Assembly (NCBI GenBank): GCA_002424495.1
Contig: DIKH01000016.1
Location: 1-8,474, forward strand
Direction of reading: 5' to 3'
Length of the DNA: 8,474 nt
Source: Desulfobacteraceae bacterium UBA5623
Lineage (GTDB): Bacteria; Desulfobacterota; DSM-4660; Desulfatiglandales; Desulfatiglandaceae
Shown here: positions 1 through 5,463 of the stretch, piece by piece
Position numbering within the stretch: position 1 is the stretch's first letter
How the letters are laid out: the number at the start of each line of letters is the position of its first letter
The notes under the pieces: model-generated
What the model saw: the letters and a program-made list of their open reading frames with translations, nothing else
The model's database searches: none
Told to the model about the DNA's origin: nothing
Position numbers and translations under genes: made by a program

Positions 1-281
1 CGGACATCATTCTGGTCAAGGATGAACTTGCCAAGCTGCCTTACCTCATGGCACTGGCGACCTCGGTTTCACAAAAGATAAAGCAGAACATCGTCCTTTC
101 GCTGAGTCTTAATTTCGGCGCCATTGCGCTTGCCGCGATCGGCATCCTCGGTCCGGTAAGCGGCGCCCTGATGCATAATGTCAGCTCCGTGCTGGTGGTA
201 TTGAATGCCGCCCTGCTGTTGAAGGGCGTCAAGGAAGGCAAGGAAACCAGAGTTGTCGGCCTGGAGCCGTGCCCAGAATGA
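1..281 (+). CDS. Heavy-metal-translocating P-type ATPase, C-terminal end (partial)
   Basis: The reading frame enters the window already open (first full codon at position 3) and ends with TGA at 279-281, leaving about 92 residues. It starts with DIILVKDELAKLP, the end of the phosphorylation/hinge region of P1B-type ATPases. Next come the conserved IKQN stretch and two hydrophobic helices, roughly IVLSLSLNFGAIALAAIGIL and the last helix with HNVSSVLVVLNAALLLKG. Members of the family use ATP to pump transition-metal ions across the inner membrane. The last helix carries HNxSS rather than the Asp of Zn/Cd pumps or the MxxSS of Cu pumps, so I do not assign a metal. The fragment is GC-rich and is the only convincing plus-strand gene, converging on the recombinase gene; it probably marks the older flank of the island. 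The family call is secure; the substrate is unknown. Confidence 0.9.
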   Translation, partial: DIILVKDELAKLPYLMALATSVSQKIKQNIVLSLSLNFGAIALAAIGILGPVSGALMHNVSSVLVVLNAALLLKGVKEGKETRVVGLEPCPE

Positions 282-393
282 CAAAGACGGGCTCCTCGCT
301 ATTTTGTGCGGGTAATGGGGTGGGAGGGCCATCTCTATTCAATGCCTGAAGGGAATATTAAGTTTTTTAAAGGCTTCGAGGTGGTAGTCTGCG

Positions 394-1428
394 CTACAGG
401 CACGGGCGCAGGTTCGGGCGCTCCATATTGCCGAACAGGTTGACCAGTACCCGCTCATCCAAAATATGGGTGGGCAGCATGCGGCTTTGCTTGCAGGCGC
501 CGTTATCCTTGGCCCGGCAACCGTAGTAATCGATGCGTGTGCCGTCGACACGGGGCCGGCCGTTTTTCCATGCGCGGATATTGCGGCCGCAGTATCCGCA
601 TGTGAGCAGGTCCAGGTTGCTGAGCAGGGCGGCAAAGTCTCGTCGTGGGGCTTTGCGGCGGCTGCCACGATTGCGGCGCACCCGCTCCGCTTGTTCAGTG
701 TCCAGGACCGCCGGCCATTGTCCCTGGATGATGTCGCCCGTATCCGGATCCCGCCTTTGTCCGAGATACATCCGCAGCCGATTATCACTGATGGCGCGCC
801 GAACGGCAATGGCCGGAAGGCCGACCATTTCGGCGACCTGGTTGGCGGGATGGGTTTCGGCGAGTTCCATCATGCGTCGAAAGGTTTCGATTTTTGTTTC
901 ATCGACCACGAGGCCGCCGATGCCGCGATCGTACCGGTACGGGATGGGAGGATTGCCGGCAAGATATTTCCCGGCCCGGTACGCCTCCACCCTGCCCTCC
1001 GCCATACGGGCCTGCAGGACTTTCATTTCGACGCTGGAGAATCCGCCCTCCATGAGCAACAGCATCCAGTCACTGTGTTGAACGGGATCGAGTATGCGGG
1101 AGGGTGTGGCGAGTTTCACCTGGTGTTGGGAGCAGAGGTGCAACCAGGCAACGTAATCCTGTAGGGAATCGTCGCGGCTGAGGCGCGATAACTCGATGAC
1201 GAGGATAAGGCCGATCTTGCCGTCCTTGACGTCGTTTTCAAGTCGGGAGCGTTGTTGCAGATCCTCGGTTTTGCCGCGGGCGGCACTGGCGTGGCCGTCG
1301 TCGTAGACTTCGACCTGCCAGCCCTGGGCCCGGGCATGGGCGGGCAGCTGCTCGCGCTGGACCGAGAGGCGATGGGAGGGCTTGTTTTTGTCCTCGCGGG
1401 ATTTGCGGATGTAAATGGCGGCGATCAT
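394..1428 (-). CDS. Serine site-specific recombinase, lacking the usual coiled-coil tail
   Basis: A 344-aa member of the large serine recombinase family, which cuts and rejoins DNA through a 5'-phosphoserine link. The N-terminal catalytic domain (about 1-140) begins IAAIYIRKSRED, with Arg8 and the probable nucleophile Ser10. It contains the active-site stretch ELSRLSRDD (79-87, Arg82 and Arg85). The linking helix (about 131-150) leads to the Recombinase domain (about 153-225, start GKYLAGNPPIPYRYD). A zinc-ribbon region follows with Cys277, Cys280, Cys304 and Cys312. Typical relatives run to 450-550 residues because a coiled-coil subdomain follows; here the protein ends about 20 residues after the last zinc region, so it is either a truncated enzyme or a short variant. 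The start ATG has GGAG a few bases upstream and lies 9 bp after the DUF2845 gene, so the two are probably co-transcribed. The gene is GC-rich. Confidence 0.92.
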   Translation of the reverse strand: MIAAIYIRKSREDKNKPSHRLSVQREQLPAHARAQGWQVEVYDDGHASAARGKTEDLQQRSRLENDVKDGKIGLILVIELSRLSRDDSLQDYVAWLHLCSQHQVKLATPSRILDPVQHSDWMLLLMEGGFSSVEMKVLQARMAEGRVEAYRAGKYLAGNPPIPYRYDRGIGGLVVDETKIETFRRMMELAETHPANQVAEMVGLPAIAVRRAISDNRLRMYLGQRRDPDTGDIIQGQWPAVLDTEQAERVRRNRGSRRKAPRRDFAALLSNLDLLTCGYCGRNIRAWKNGRPRVDGTRIDYYGCRAKDNGACKQSRMLPTHILDERVLVNLFGNMERPNLRPCL

Positions 1429-1437
1429 TGTCTCCAG

Positions 1438-1761
1438 CTATTGCCTGTCCCCTTCAAAAATTTCCACCACCCTGTTGCCCTGGAAAATCACGGTACGCGT
1501 CCGGCGGCCTTCCGCGGGCAGATAGGTCCACTCCTCGACGGTCCGGGTTGAACTGGACGAAGTTGATCGGTTGTAAGATTCGTCTACCCCGACAAAATCC
1601 TTGAGGGCCGGTTCGCCACACTTGGCCAGGACATCACCTTTGGTGTCGCCGGCACGCACCAGGCGATTACCACAACGCATGGTGGAGGAGAGGGCCAAGG
1701 AGGAATTGGTTGTCAGGATGAGGGTGGCAAAGGCGAAAACCGTGATGAGAAGGTTTTTCAT
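1438..1761 (-). CDS. DUF2845 family exported protein
   Basis: A 107-aa protein. The N-terminus (1-23, MKNLLITVFAFATLILTT then NSSLA) is a good Sec signal peptide with likely cleavage after Ala23. The mature part has the DUF2845 pattern: CGNRLVRAGDTKGDVLAKCGEP (Cys30 and Cys48, which could form a disulfide), then VEEWTYLP, then a strand pair ending VIFQGNRVVEIFEGDR. The fold recalls the small SmpA/OmlA-like periplasmic modules, but no biochemical role is known for this domain. AGAGG lies 4 bases before the ATG, and the gene begins 7 bp after the stop of the upstream small gene. Its own stop lies 9 bp before the recombinase start, so it sits in the middle of a three-gene operon. An exported structural protein directly ahead of a DNA recombinase is an odd pairing. 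The family call is good; the function is unknown. Confidence 0.85.
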   Translation of the reverse strand: MKNLLITVFAFATLILTTNSSLALSSTMRCGNRLVRAGDTKGDVLAKCGEPALKDFVGVDESYNRSTSSSSTRTVEEWTYLPAEGRRTRTVIFQGNRVVEIFEGDRQ

Positions 1762-1768
1762 GCGGCCT

Positions 1769-2086
1769 CTACTTTTTTGAAATTTGGGAACTGGTTTCGA
1801 TGATTGCTGAATGCGGCTGGCCCGCTACATTCTGAATTTCTTGGAGCAATTCGGGGGCAAGGTTCAGGATGATTCGCTCTTTTGAGTCCTTGAAAAAGTT
1901 GCTTTTTCCAGGCTTGGTGGTGATCTGTATGGTGCCGTCGGGGAGTTTTTGGATGTTCATGTTCTCGAATCCGCTCGGACCCATGACCACAATGGTCTCC
2001 ACGACCCTTTTCCCGTCAATTTCCTGATAGTGCATGTGCATTAGCGGAAATCTTTGAGAAGCAATCGCTTTCTCTATTTTTCGCAT
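1769..2086 (-). CDS. Uncharacterised 105-aa protein, first gene of the recombinase operon
   Basis: I do not recognise this family. From the ATG at 2084-2086 it encodes 105 residues beginning MRKIEKAIASQRFPLMHMHYQ. Two beta-rich stretches follow (GKRVVETIVVMG; NIQKLPDGTIQITTKPG), then an amphipathic region with ERIILNLAPELLQEIQNVAG and a polar C-terminus. There is no signal peptide or membrane helix, so it is probably a small cytoplasmic alpha/beta protein. The start is uncertain: AAGGA lies only about 4 bases before an in-frame GTG (2093-2095) and about 13 before the ATG, so a GTG start adding three residues is possible. A TTG at 2111-2113 would start it earlier still but has no ribosome binding site. 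The sequence just upstream belongs to the decayed left repeat copy, which may have supplied its promoter. It is AT-rich compared with the two genes that follow. Confidence 0.65.
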   Translation of the reverse strand: MRKIEKAIASQRFPLMHMHYQEIDGKRVVETIVVMGPSGFENMNIQKLPDGTIQITTKPGKSNFFKDSKERIILNLAPELLQEIQNVAGQPHSAIIETSSQISKK

Positions 2087-2106
2087 AATTAACACATTTT
2101 CCTTTC

Positions 2107-2217
2107 TTATCAAGTGCCTGACGTATTCGCCATGTGGAATAGCTCAAGCCAAAAAGAAAGTAATTATCTTTTCAAGTTTATTGGCTTAAGGCGGAACTCG
2201 ACAAAATAAGTATTGTG
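2107..2217 (-). repeat. Direct repeat, left copy (decayed): upstream region plus gene start
   Basis: Read on the minus strand, this matches 5334-5443 at a constant offset of 3227. The best part is 2163-2211: GTTTATTGGCTTAAGGC is identical, followed by a near-identical stretch and AAAATAAGTAT. Beyond that, toward lower coordinates, similarity fades but keeps register: about 33 of 53 aligned bases match, ending in a shared GGC-x-AATAC (here ACATGGCGAATAC). In the same codon register the right copy's MAIWLVRAGSCGQY aligns with ITFFLA-stop-AIPHGEY here, so this copy has lost its ATG and gained a stop. The conserved upstream part contains TTGTCG and AATAAA spaced 16 bases apart, which could be a promoter. 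Its GTATTGTGTGCC end also resembles sequences often found beside REP-associated (RAYT) transposase genes; that is from memory and unverified. Confidence 0.7.
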
Positions 2218-2276
2218 TGCCTGGGAATACGGATTACCGGGATTACCAACCCAATTGCATTCTCTTGATGATTTTT

Positions 2277-3206
2277 TTAGCCATCTTCTAATTCTACAGT
2301 TGTAAATTTTTTTGCATTTATTTCTGAAAGTATTTTTTTGACGTAATCATTGTTTGTTTCAATGTCAACGAGTCTTGATAATTCATTACCAACGGTTGAA
2401 AATGGGTATGCATTCAAATTTAGATCTTCATCCTTGGAGGCTAACACCTTGAACTTGTAATCACCATGGATAAAAATTGGATTGCACCGAGAACAAACAT
2501 GGAAGTGGACACCGAAGATTCCGGGAGCAAAAAGACCAATTTCACGTAATAAGTTATAATCCCGCCAACCTTTTGCAGTTGGATTGTATTCGGTGTGATC
2601 TGAAAAGATATAACGATTATCGTCAACGCTTACCGCAAATTGACAAATTTTCCTAAATGTTTCCGCTTCTTTTTTAGAGATGGTACGGAGCACCTCCAGG
2701 CTTCTGAGCGAATAGGAACCAGGTCTTGAGATTTCTCTTGCCAGGATTTTCCCCCAAAGCGCCTGAGCTTCCTCGCTTGAAACATCTTGAGCATTGCCAA
2801 TGAATCTATTAAGCCAATCAGGGTCAATTTCTTCATCTGTTTGTCTTGAAATTTTTGAAGATTCTATGAGGCCAAATAAGGTTACATTGTCTATGTTCTT
2901 TTGACGTTCTCGCTCAATTTTCTCTATACGATCTTCAACCCGAGTTAAGAGTGTTACAATCTGTTCTTGGTTTTCTTTTTTGTGATCTAATTGGAGGCTT
3001 TCATTATTAAATTTGACGGTGAAATTGTTTCCGATAATTTTTTGGGTTTTCTCTATCGACTCTGCAATTGTTATGATTTCTTCACCCTTGGCAACTGCCA
3101 TCTTTCTAAGTAAGTAAGGTGCTGAAAGTTTTCCGATTGCACCAGCAATTATATCAATAAATTTCTCAACTGTTGAAGATTTTATGTCGATTTCGATTGG
3201 GTGCAT
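2277..3206 (-). CDS. DUF2806 family protein
   Basis: A 309-aa protein with the DUF2806 signature at about 125-184: EEIDPDWLNRFIGNAQDVS, then EEAQALWGKILAREI and RPGSYSLRSLEVLRTIS. Before it lie a helical N-terminus (about 12-60) and a charged probable coiled coil (about 77-105, rich in Glu, Arg and Lys). The C-terminal part (about 215-280) has a CSRC pair (Cys238, Cys241). No membrane segment or enzyme motif is visible. The family has no established activity; members turn up in variable genome regions, so a defence or stress role is a guess. The start ATG lies about 22 bases beyond the attC-like site at 3229-3302, as expected for a cassette gene, with only a weak GAG upstream. No attC is visible after its stop; the left repeat follows instead, so the cassette seems to have lost its 3' end. 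It is AT-rich, unlike the neighbouring cassette. Confidence 0.82.
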   Translation of the reverse strand: MHPIEIDIKSSTVEKFIDIIAGAIGKLSAPYLLRKMAVAKGEEIITIAESIEKTQKIIGNNFTVKFNNESLQLDHKKENQEQIVTLLTRVEDRIEKIERERQKNIDNVTLFGLIESSKISRQTDEEIDPDWLNRFIGNAQDVSSEEAQALWGKILAREISRPGSYSLRSLEVLRTISKKEAETFRKICQFAVSVDDNRYIFSDHTEYNPTAKGWRDYNLLREIGLFAPGIFGVHFHVCSRCNPIFIHGDYKFKVLASKDEDLNLNAYPFSTVGNELSRLVDIETNNDYVKKILSEINAKKFTTVELEDG

Positions 3207-3228
3207 TTTTTCTCGCTGACTACATGTT

Positions 3229-3302
3229 AGCTAACCCGCGCCGCCCCTGCTGCATGAAGAGGCGCAAAGCTTTCTGGGGGCGGGTTCAGTGCCTTGTTCG
3301 GC
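3229..3302 (-). repeat. Integron attC-like recombination site
   Basis: On the minus strand this 74-bp site runs from GCCGAAC (an R''-like box, 3296-3302) to GTTAGCT (an R'-like box, 3229-3235). Between them lies a strong imperfect stem, AACCCGCCCC against GGGGCGGCGCGGGTT, with a few unpaired bases. It begins right after the TIGR02391 stop codon and ends about 22 bases before the DUF2806 start, exactly where an attC should sit between two cassettes. The R boxes deviate from consensus and do not pair fully, so it may be an eroded or poorly active site. Confidence 0.58.
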
Positions 3303-3303
3303 A

Positions 3304-4041
3304 TCAATGGCAGCGCCTACTGTCGATGATACGGAGCAAATGGCTGGCAAGAACGACCATCTCCTGCGCCTCCGTCGCGTCGCTAATTGTAACGGTGCGA
3401 TGAGAATGTGGGTTCTTGTATGAACCAATTGCACCAGCAAATAGATGCGCCAGGGCTTCACGCTCCGCTTCCGGTTGCTGCTGGTTTGAGAGAGGCCCAG
3501 TGACCCTATCAAACGCCTTCCGCATTAGCTGTGTTCCCACGTCGGTATCTGCAAAATGACCAACCTCGCGCACTGCAATCTCTACAGCTCGAAAAGACTT
3601 GAATACTGCCGTTTCCAAATCCCCTCGAACAATATCAAGCCACACTTCGTCGGCTATAGAGGGGTGCAACAAAGACTTTGGAAATGCGACGCTGCGGGCA
3701 TAAGTCCGAAAATTTCCGGCACTGAGGATTGCACTAGCCTTTCGACTTAGTAGCATCCACCCGTTGCTTCCATTGATTCCTGGTTCCGAAATCAGAAAAC
3801 CCTGAACGGATAACCAGTTCCATGCTTCGGCTATTGCCAACTCGGCGTCTTGTCTTCGGTCCCGCGGATACCCGTCAGTAGAGCCCGACGTAGCTGCCAC
3901 ATCAGACATGATATACTGCAAGTTAATCTTGCCATTATGCCTTCGCTCATAGGCCAATTGGAGGATGAGTTCCGCCAACTCCTCTGGCGCGAGAGCAATG
4001 AGCACATCTATGTCTGGAACTAACGAAACTAAACTAGTCAT
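3304..4041 (-). CDS. TIGR02391 (Ymh) family protein, gene-cassette borne
   Basis: A 245-aa protein. The N-terminal half (1-120) looks like a helical DNA- or partner-binding region: it has a long helix around LAPEELAELILQLAYERR and AEAWNWLSVQGFLI, which could be a winged helix. The C-terminal half (about 125-241) matches the TIGR02391/Hypoth_Ymh domain: LHPSI, DIVRGDLETAVFKSFRAVEIAVREV, GTQLMRKAFD, LFAGAIGSYKNPHSH (201-214), then EAQEMVVLASHLLRIID. The KNPHSH stretch resembles an R-x4-H motif like that of HEPN ribonucleases, but with Lys in place of Arg. Such proteins occur in mobile regions and may act in abortive infection; that role is inferred. The ATG follows the attC at 4051-4110 by about 10 bases with no evident ribosome binding site, and the stop abuts the next attC, so this is a complete integron cassette. 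Confidence 0.85.
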   Translation of the reverse strand: MTSLVSLVPDIDVLIALAPEELAELILQLAYERRHNGKINLQYIMSDVAATSGSTDGYPRDRRQDAELAIAEAWNWLSVQGFLISEPGINGSNGWMLLSRKASAILSAGNFRTYARSVAFPKSLLHPSIADEVWLDIVRGDLETAVFKSFRAVEIAVREVGHFADTDVGTQLMRKAFDRVTGPLSNQQQPEAEREALAHLFAGAIGSYKNPHSHRTVTISDATEAQEMVVLASHLLRIIDSRRCH

Positions 4042-4132
4042 GTTATATTTGCCGAATGCCTGAATGAAGCCGCGCCGCGAAGTGGCGTCGGCCTGAATTA
4101 ACTGTTAGTTTATTCCAAAAAACTAAACTAGC
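4027..4132. repeat. Direct repeat of AACTAAACTAG either side of an attC
   Basis: The 11-base word AACTAAACTAG occurs at about 4028-4038, inside the first codons of the TIGR02391 gene, and again at about 4122-4132 beyond the attC. The copies are about 94 bases apart, and one further upstream base on the minus-strand reading also agrees (CTAGTTTAGTTT). It may be a trace of a small duplication or of cassette replacement at this attC. It is short enough for chance to remain possible. Confidence 0.45.
4051..4110 (-). repeat. Integron attC site (best preserved in the window)
   Basis: On the minus strand this 60-bp site starts with AACTAAC (R'', 4104-4110) and ends with ATTCGGC (R', 4051-4057). The central hairpin pairs GCCGACGCC with GGCGCGGC, leaving one extrahelical A in the first arm, the polarity mark of attC L''/L' boxes. 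The loop is ACTTCGC. The arms extend outward as TTCAGG and CTTCATTCAGG. The layout matches the common 60-bp class of attC sites. The R' box starts with A instead of the nearly invariant G of GTTRRRY, which may impair recombination at that end. Confidence 0.8.
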
Positions 4133-4256
4133 GGAGCCTGATTCCATTCAATTCATCCCTCGACTCCGCACAACAACGTGCATAGGCCGCGGCATAGGCG
4201 TTTCGCCTTTGCGAGTCGGGCAACCATAGGGATCGGACTTGATGCGTTTGTTACTC
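4115..4256 (-). repeat. Structured attC-like region following the three-helix membrane gene
   Basis: This gene-free stretch after the stop codon starts GAGTAACAAACGC, with the stop codon embedded in the possible R'' box, as is common in cassettes. It holds a long-range inverted repeat, ATCCCT plus CGACTC at 4155-4166 against GAGTCG at 4213-4218 and AGGGAT at 4228-4233. Inside lie a GGCGTTTCGCC hairpin (4197-4207) and GCACGTTGTTGTGC. Its length and palindromic build recall the long VCR-like attC class. I cannot place a convincing R' box; a degenerate one may lie near 4122-4130, directly before the next attC. Confidence 0.42.
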
Positions 4257-4697
4257 ATTGCTGAACAGCCTCCAGACATGCCACCCGATAAAGAAGAGCG
4301 CTCCACCGATGAGGAATCTAAACTGCAACACTGCGTAGAGCGCGGCCTTGCTGGTGTTCTTCTTTAGCGCCGAACTGACGCCCCTAATGGCTGCGTCTTT
4401 CAACTGAGGGTGACCGGGCTGTTCTGGGTGTGTGCCGTGACGAAGCTGAAGTAAACCGTAATTGGCGAGGAGCGAAACCTGAACCCATATTAGATTCTTG
4501 CAACCGAAGTAGAAACTAAGCCCCCAACAAAGAACTGCAACGCCAACCGGGATCAGTTGCACGGAAATGACCAAACCCTCCGTCTTCTGAACAGAAAAAG
4601 CAACGGCTGATGCTGCTGCAGCGAGAAGAAAGTAGGTGTACTTGTCTTGGCCTGCCCGATGCTGCCGCCATAGCTCGGTTACGCCTTCGTTGGTCAT
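4251..4697 (-). CDS. Uncharacterised three-helix membrane protein, gene-cassette borne
   Basis: A 148-aa protein of no family I recognise. Three hydrophobic segments stand out: about 21-37 (YTYFLLAAAASAVAFSV), about 42-66 (ending VLCWGLSFYFGC) and about 122-143 (around FLIGGALFFIGWHV). A basic, polar loop of some 50 residues separates helices two and three (LRHGTHPEQPGHPQLKDAAIRG and onward). It is probably an inner-membrane protein. Small membrane proteins like this are frequent cargo of integron cassettes. The start is firm: GTTATGC, a typical cassette boundary box, is followed by AGGAGG and, 6 bases later, the ATG. The stop runs into the structured region at 4115-4256. The gene is GC-richer than the small membrane gene upstream, showing that the cassettes have different origins. 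Function unknown; a membrane-acting defence effector is one possibility. Confidence 0.75.
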   Translation of the reverse strand: MTNEGVTELWRQHRAGQDKYTYFLLAAAASAVAFSVQKTEGLVISVQLIPVGVAVLCWGLSFYFGCKNLIWVQVSLLANYGLLQLRHGTHPEQPGHPQLKDAAIRGVSSALKKNTSKAALYAVLQFRFLIGGALFFIGWHVWRLFSNE

Positions 4698-4712
4698 CTC
4701 AAATCCTCCTAC

Positions 4713-4836
4713 GCATAACGGCAGCGTGCAGCAAGGGTTTCCACTGAAATTTTTAAAAAACCATTTATTCCAATTCCAGAAAATCTTTCAAAAATGCACC
4801 GGCCCTGGATATCCACTGAACTGCCTGATTATGGTT
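4713..4836 (-). repeat. Probable long attC-like site between the two membrane-protein genes
   Basis: On the minus strand the site ends with CTGCCGTTATGC (4713-4724), a good R' box (GTTATGC) directly before the AGGAGG of the next gene. About 100 bases earlier lies CCATAATCAGGCAG (4821-4834), roughly its reverse complement with two extra bases. This gives a 124-bp inverted-repeat-bounded unit beginning about 12 bases after the stop of the upstream small gene. The interior is AT-rich with little stem structure, so the upstream box is uncertain; the R' box is the stronger half. Confidence 0.45.
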
Positions 4837-4847
4837 TTTTACTATTT

Positions 4848-5096
4848 TTACCACTGCATTAAACTTCCTATTGCTACACAAGCAAGCCCTATATTGAAAA
4901 GCATCTTTTCAATATAGACGATAGTTGGTTCGAGGTGCGAGCCGTCCTCTGCTCTACTTACAATATTTTTCCAATATTTCTTACTTTCTTTACTTCTTGC
5001 GGAAAGAGTGTATTTGTTCTCGATCTTGACTGCGAAAGCCAAAAATATTGTTCCTAATATGACAAAAAGTATTCCTCCATGCCTTAAATCCAACAT
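4848..5096 (-). CDS. Small two-helix membrane protein
   Basis: An 82-aa protein starting MLDLRHGGILFVILGT. Helix one spans about 8-25 (ILFVILGTIFLAFAVKI). A polar middle of about 40 residues is rich in Lys, Ser and Glu (NKYTLSARSKESKKYWKN and onward). Helix two lies at about 65-80 (LFNIGLACVAIGSLMQ). Both ends are probably on the same side of the inner membrane. I chose the ATG at 5094-5096 because AGAGGA lies 3-4 bases upstream; an in-frame ATG at 5112-5114 has no ribosome binding site. No family is recognised. It is AT-rich, and it is followed after about 12 bases by the degenerate attC-like unit at 4713-4836, so it may be the first surviving cassette of the array. No attC is evident upstream of its start. 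Confidence 0.62.
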   Translation of the reverse strand: MLDLRHGGILFVILGTIFLAFAVKIENKYTLSARSKESKKYWKNIVSRAEDGSHLEPTIVYIEKMLFNIGLACVAIGSLMQW

Positions 5097-5250
5097 TGTC
5101 CTCTTTATTAACATTTTTTGTCAATAGAAGCCACAACAAGAAAAAAACAGTCCATGAATCACCATTAAACCACGTTTTTTGTTTCTACCAGACAACCCTC
5201 ACAAAGTAAAAGTATTGGCTATTTTCTTCTTCATCCTATGCATTTTTATT
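5097..5250. other. Gene-free AT-rich spacer
   Basis: This stretch between the small membrane gene and the restriction-gene remnant holds no convincing gene, hairpin terminator or attC. Minus-strand TTGACA at 5118-5123 could be a -35 element for the small membrane gene, but I see no matching -10 element. Confidence 0.5.
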
Positions 5251-5391
5251 TTATTGTCTTATACAGGATAAACCCAACGAGGCTAAAAGATCCGTAGACA
5301 GACATCCCTTGGTCACATAGACCCGCATCTCCCGAACAAACCTCATCTTGTATTGGCCACATGAACCTGCGCGAACCAACCAGATCGCCAT
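5251..5391 (-). pseudogene. Truncated start of an Mrr-like restriction endonuclease gene
   Basis: An ATG at 5389-5391 opens a 46-codon frame beginning MAIWLVRAGSCGQYKMRF, continuing VREMRVYVTKGCLSTDLLASLG and stopping at TAA 5251-5253. The opening strongly resembles the N-terminus of Mrr-type restriction proteins (MAxWLVRAGxxGEYE, then a VYVTW-like strand and a DL motif), which are several hundred residues long. Only the first part remains and the downstream DNA is unrelated AT-rich sequence, so this is a 5' fragment left after deletion or cassette insertion. The upstream region and the start form the right copy of the repeat shared with 2107-2217. The resemblance is recalled from family knowledge, not searched. 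Confidence 0.62.
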
Positions 5392-5443
5392 TACTTTCTC
5401 ACGTTTATTGGCTTAAGGCAGAGTTCGACAAAATAAGTATATT
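5334..5443 (-). repeat. Direct repeat, right copy: upstream region plus intact gene start
   Basis: This matches 2107-2217 in the same orientation, offset by 3227 bases. The upstream part carries, on the minus strand, the dyad GACAATATACTTATTTTGTC (GACAA/TTGTC arms), then TTGTCG and AATAAA spaced 16 bases apart, then a weak GAGAAAG before the ATG. The dyad could be an operator over the promoter of the truncated restriction-like gene. Just outside it, GGCTTAGAGTTC faces GAACTCTGCCTTAAGCC, an imperfect inverted repeat. The TATACTTATT/GGGGACA wording resembles sequences linked to RAYT transposases, but no transposase gene is present. Confidence 0.68.
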
Positions 5444-5463
5444 GTCCCCGGAACTCCGGAACT

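Noticed and set aside
282..393. Rho-independent terminator between the ATPase and recombinase genes
   Set aside because: The only inverted pieces (CCTGAAG with CTTCGAGG around 345-382) are weak, far apart, and not followed by a T run.
339..809. Minus-strand frame in another register at the 3' end of the recombinase, as a possible frameshifted coiled-coil tail
   Set aside because: Its last residues do not look like a recombinase coiled coil, and it overlaps the intact zinc-ribbon frame, so a simple frameshift does not restore the tail.
466..1164. Long plus-strand open frames at 466-1164 and 533-1081
   Set aside because: They lie opposite the serine recombinase, have no family features, and their length is explained by its high GC content.
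394..1428. Recombinase as the integron integrase of the cassette array
   Set aside because: Integron integrases are tyrosine recombinases; this protein has the serine-recombinase YIRKS and ELSRLSRD motifs.
2163..5443. Complete transposon bounded by the two long repeats
   Set aside because: The repeats are direct and diverged, there is no transposase between them, and they include coding sequence, so they are not simple transposon ends.
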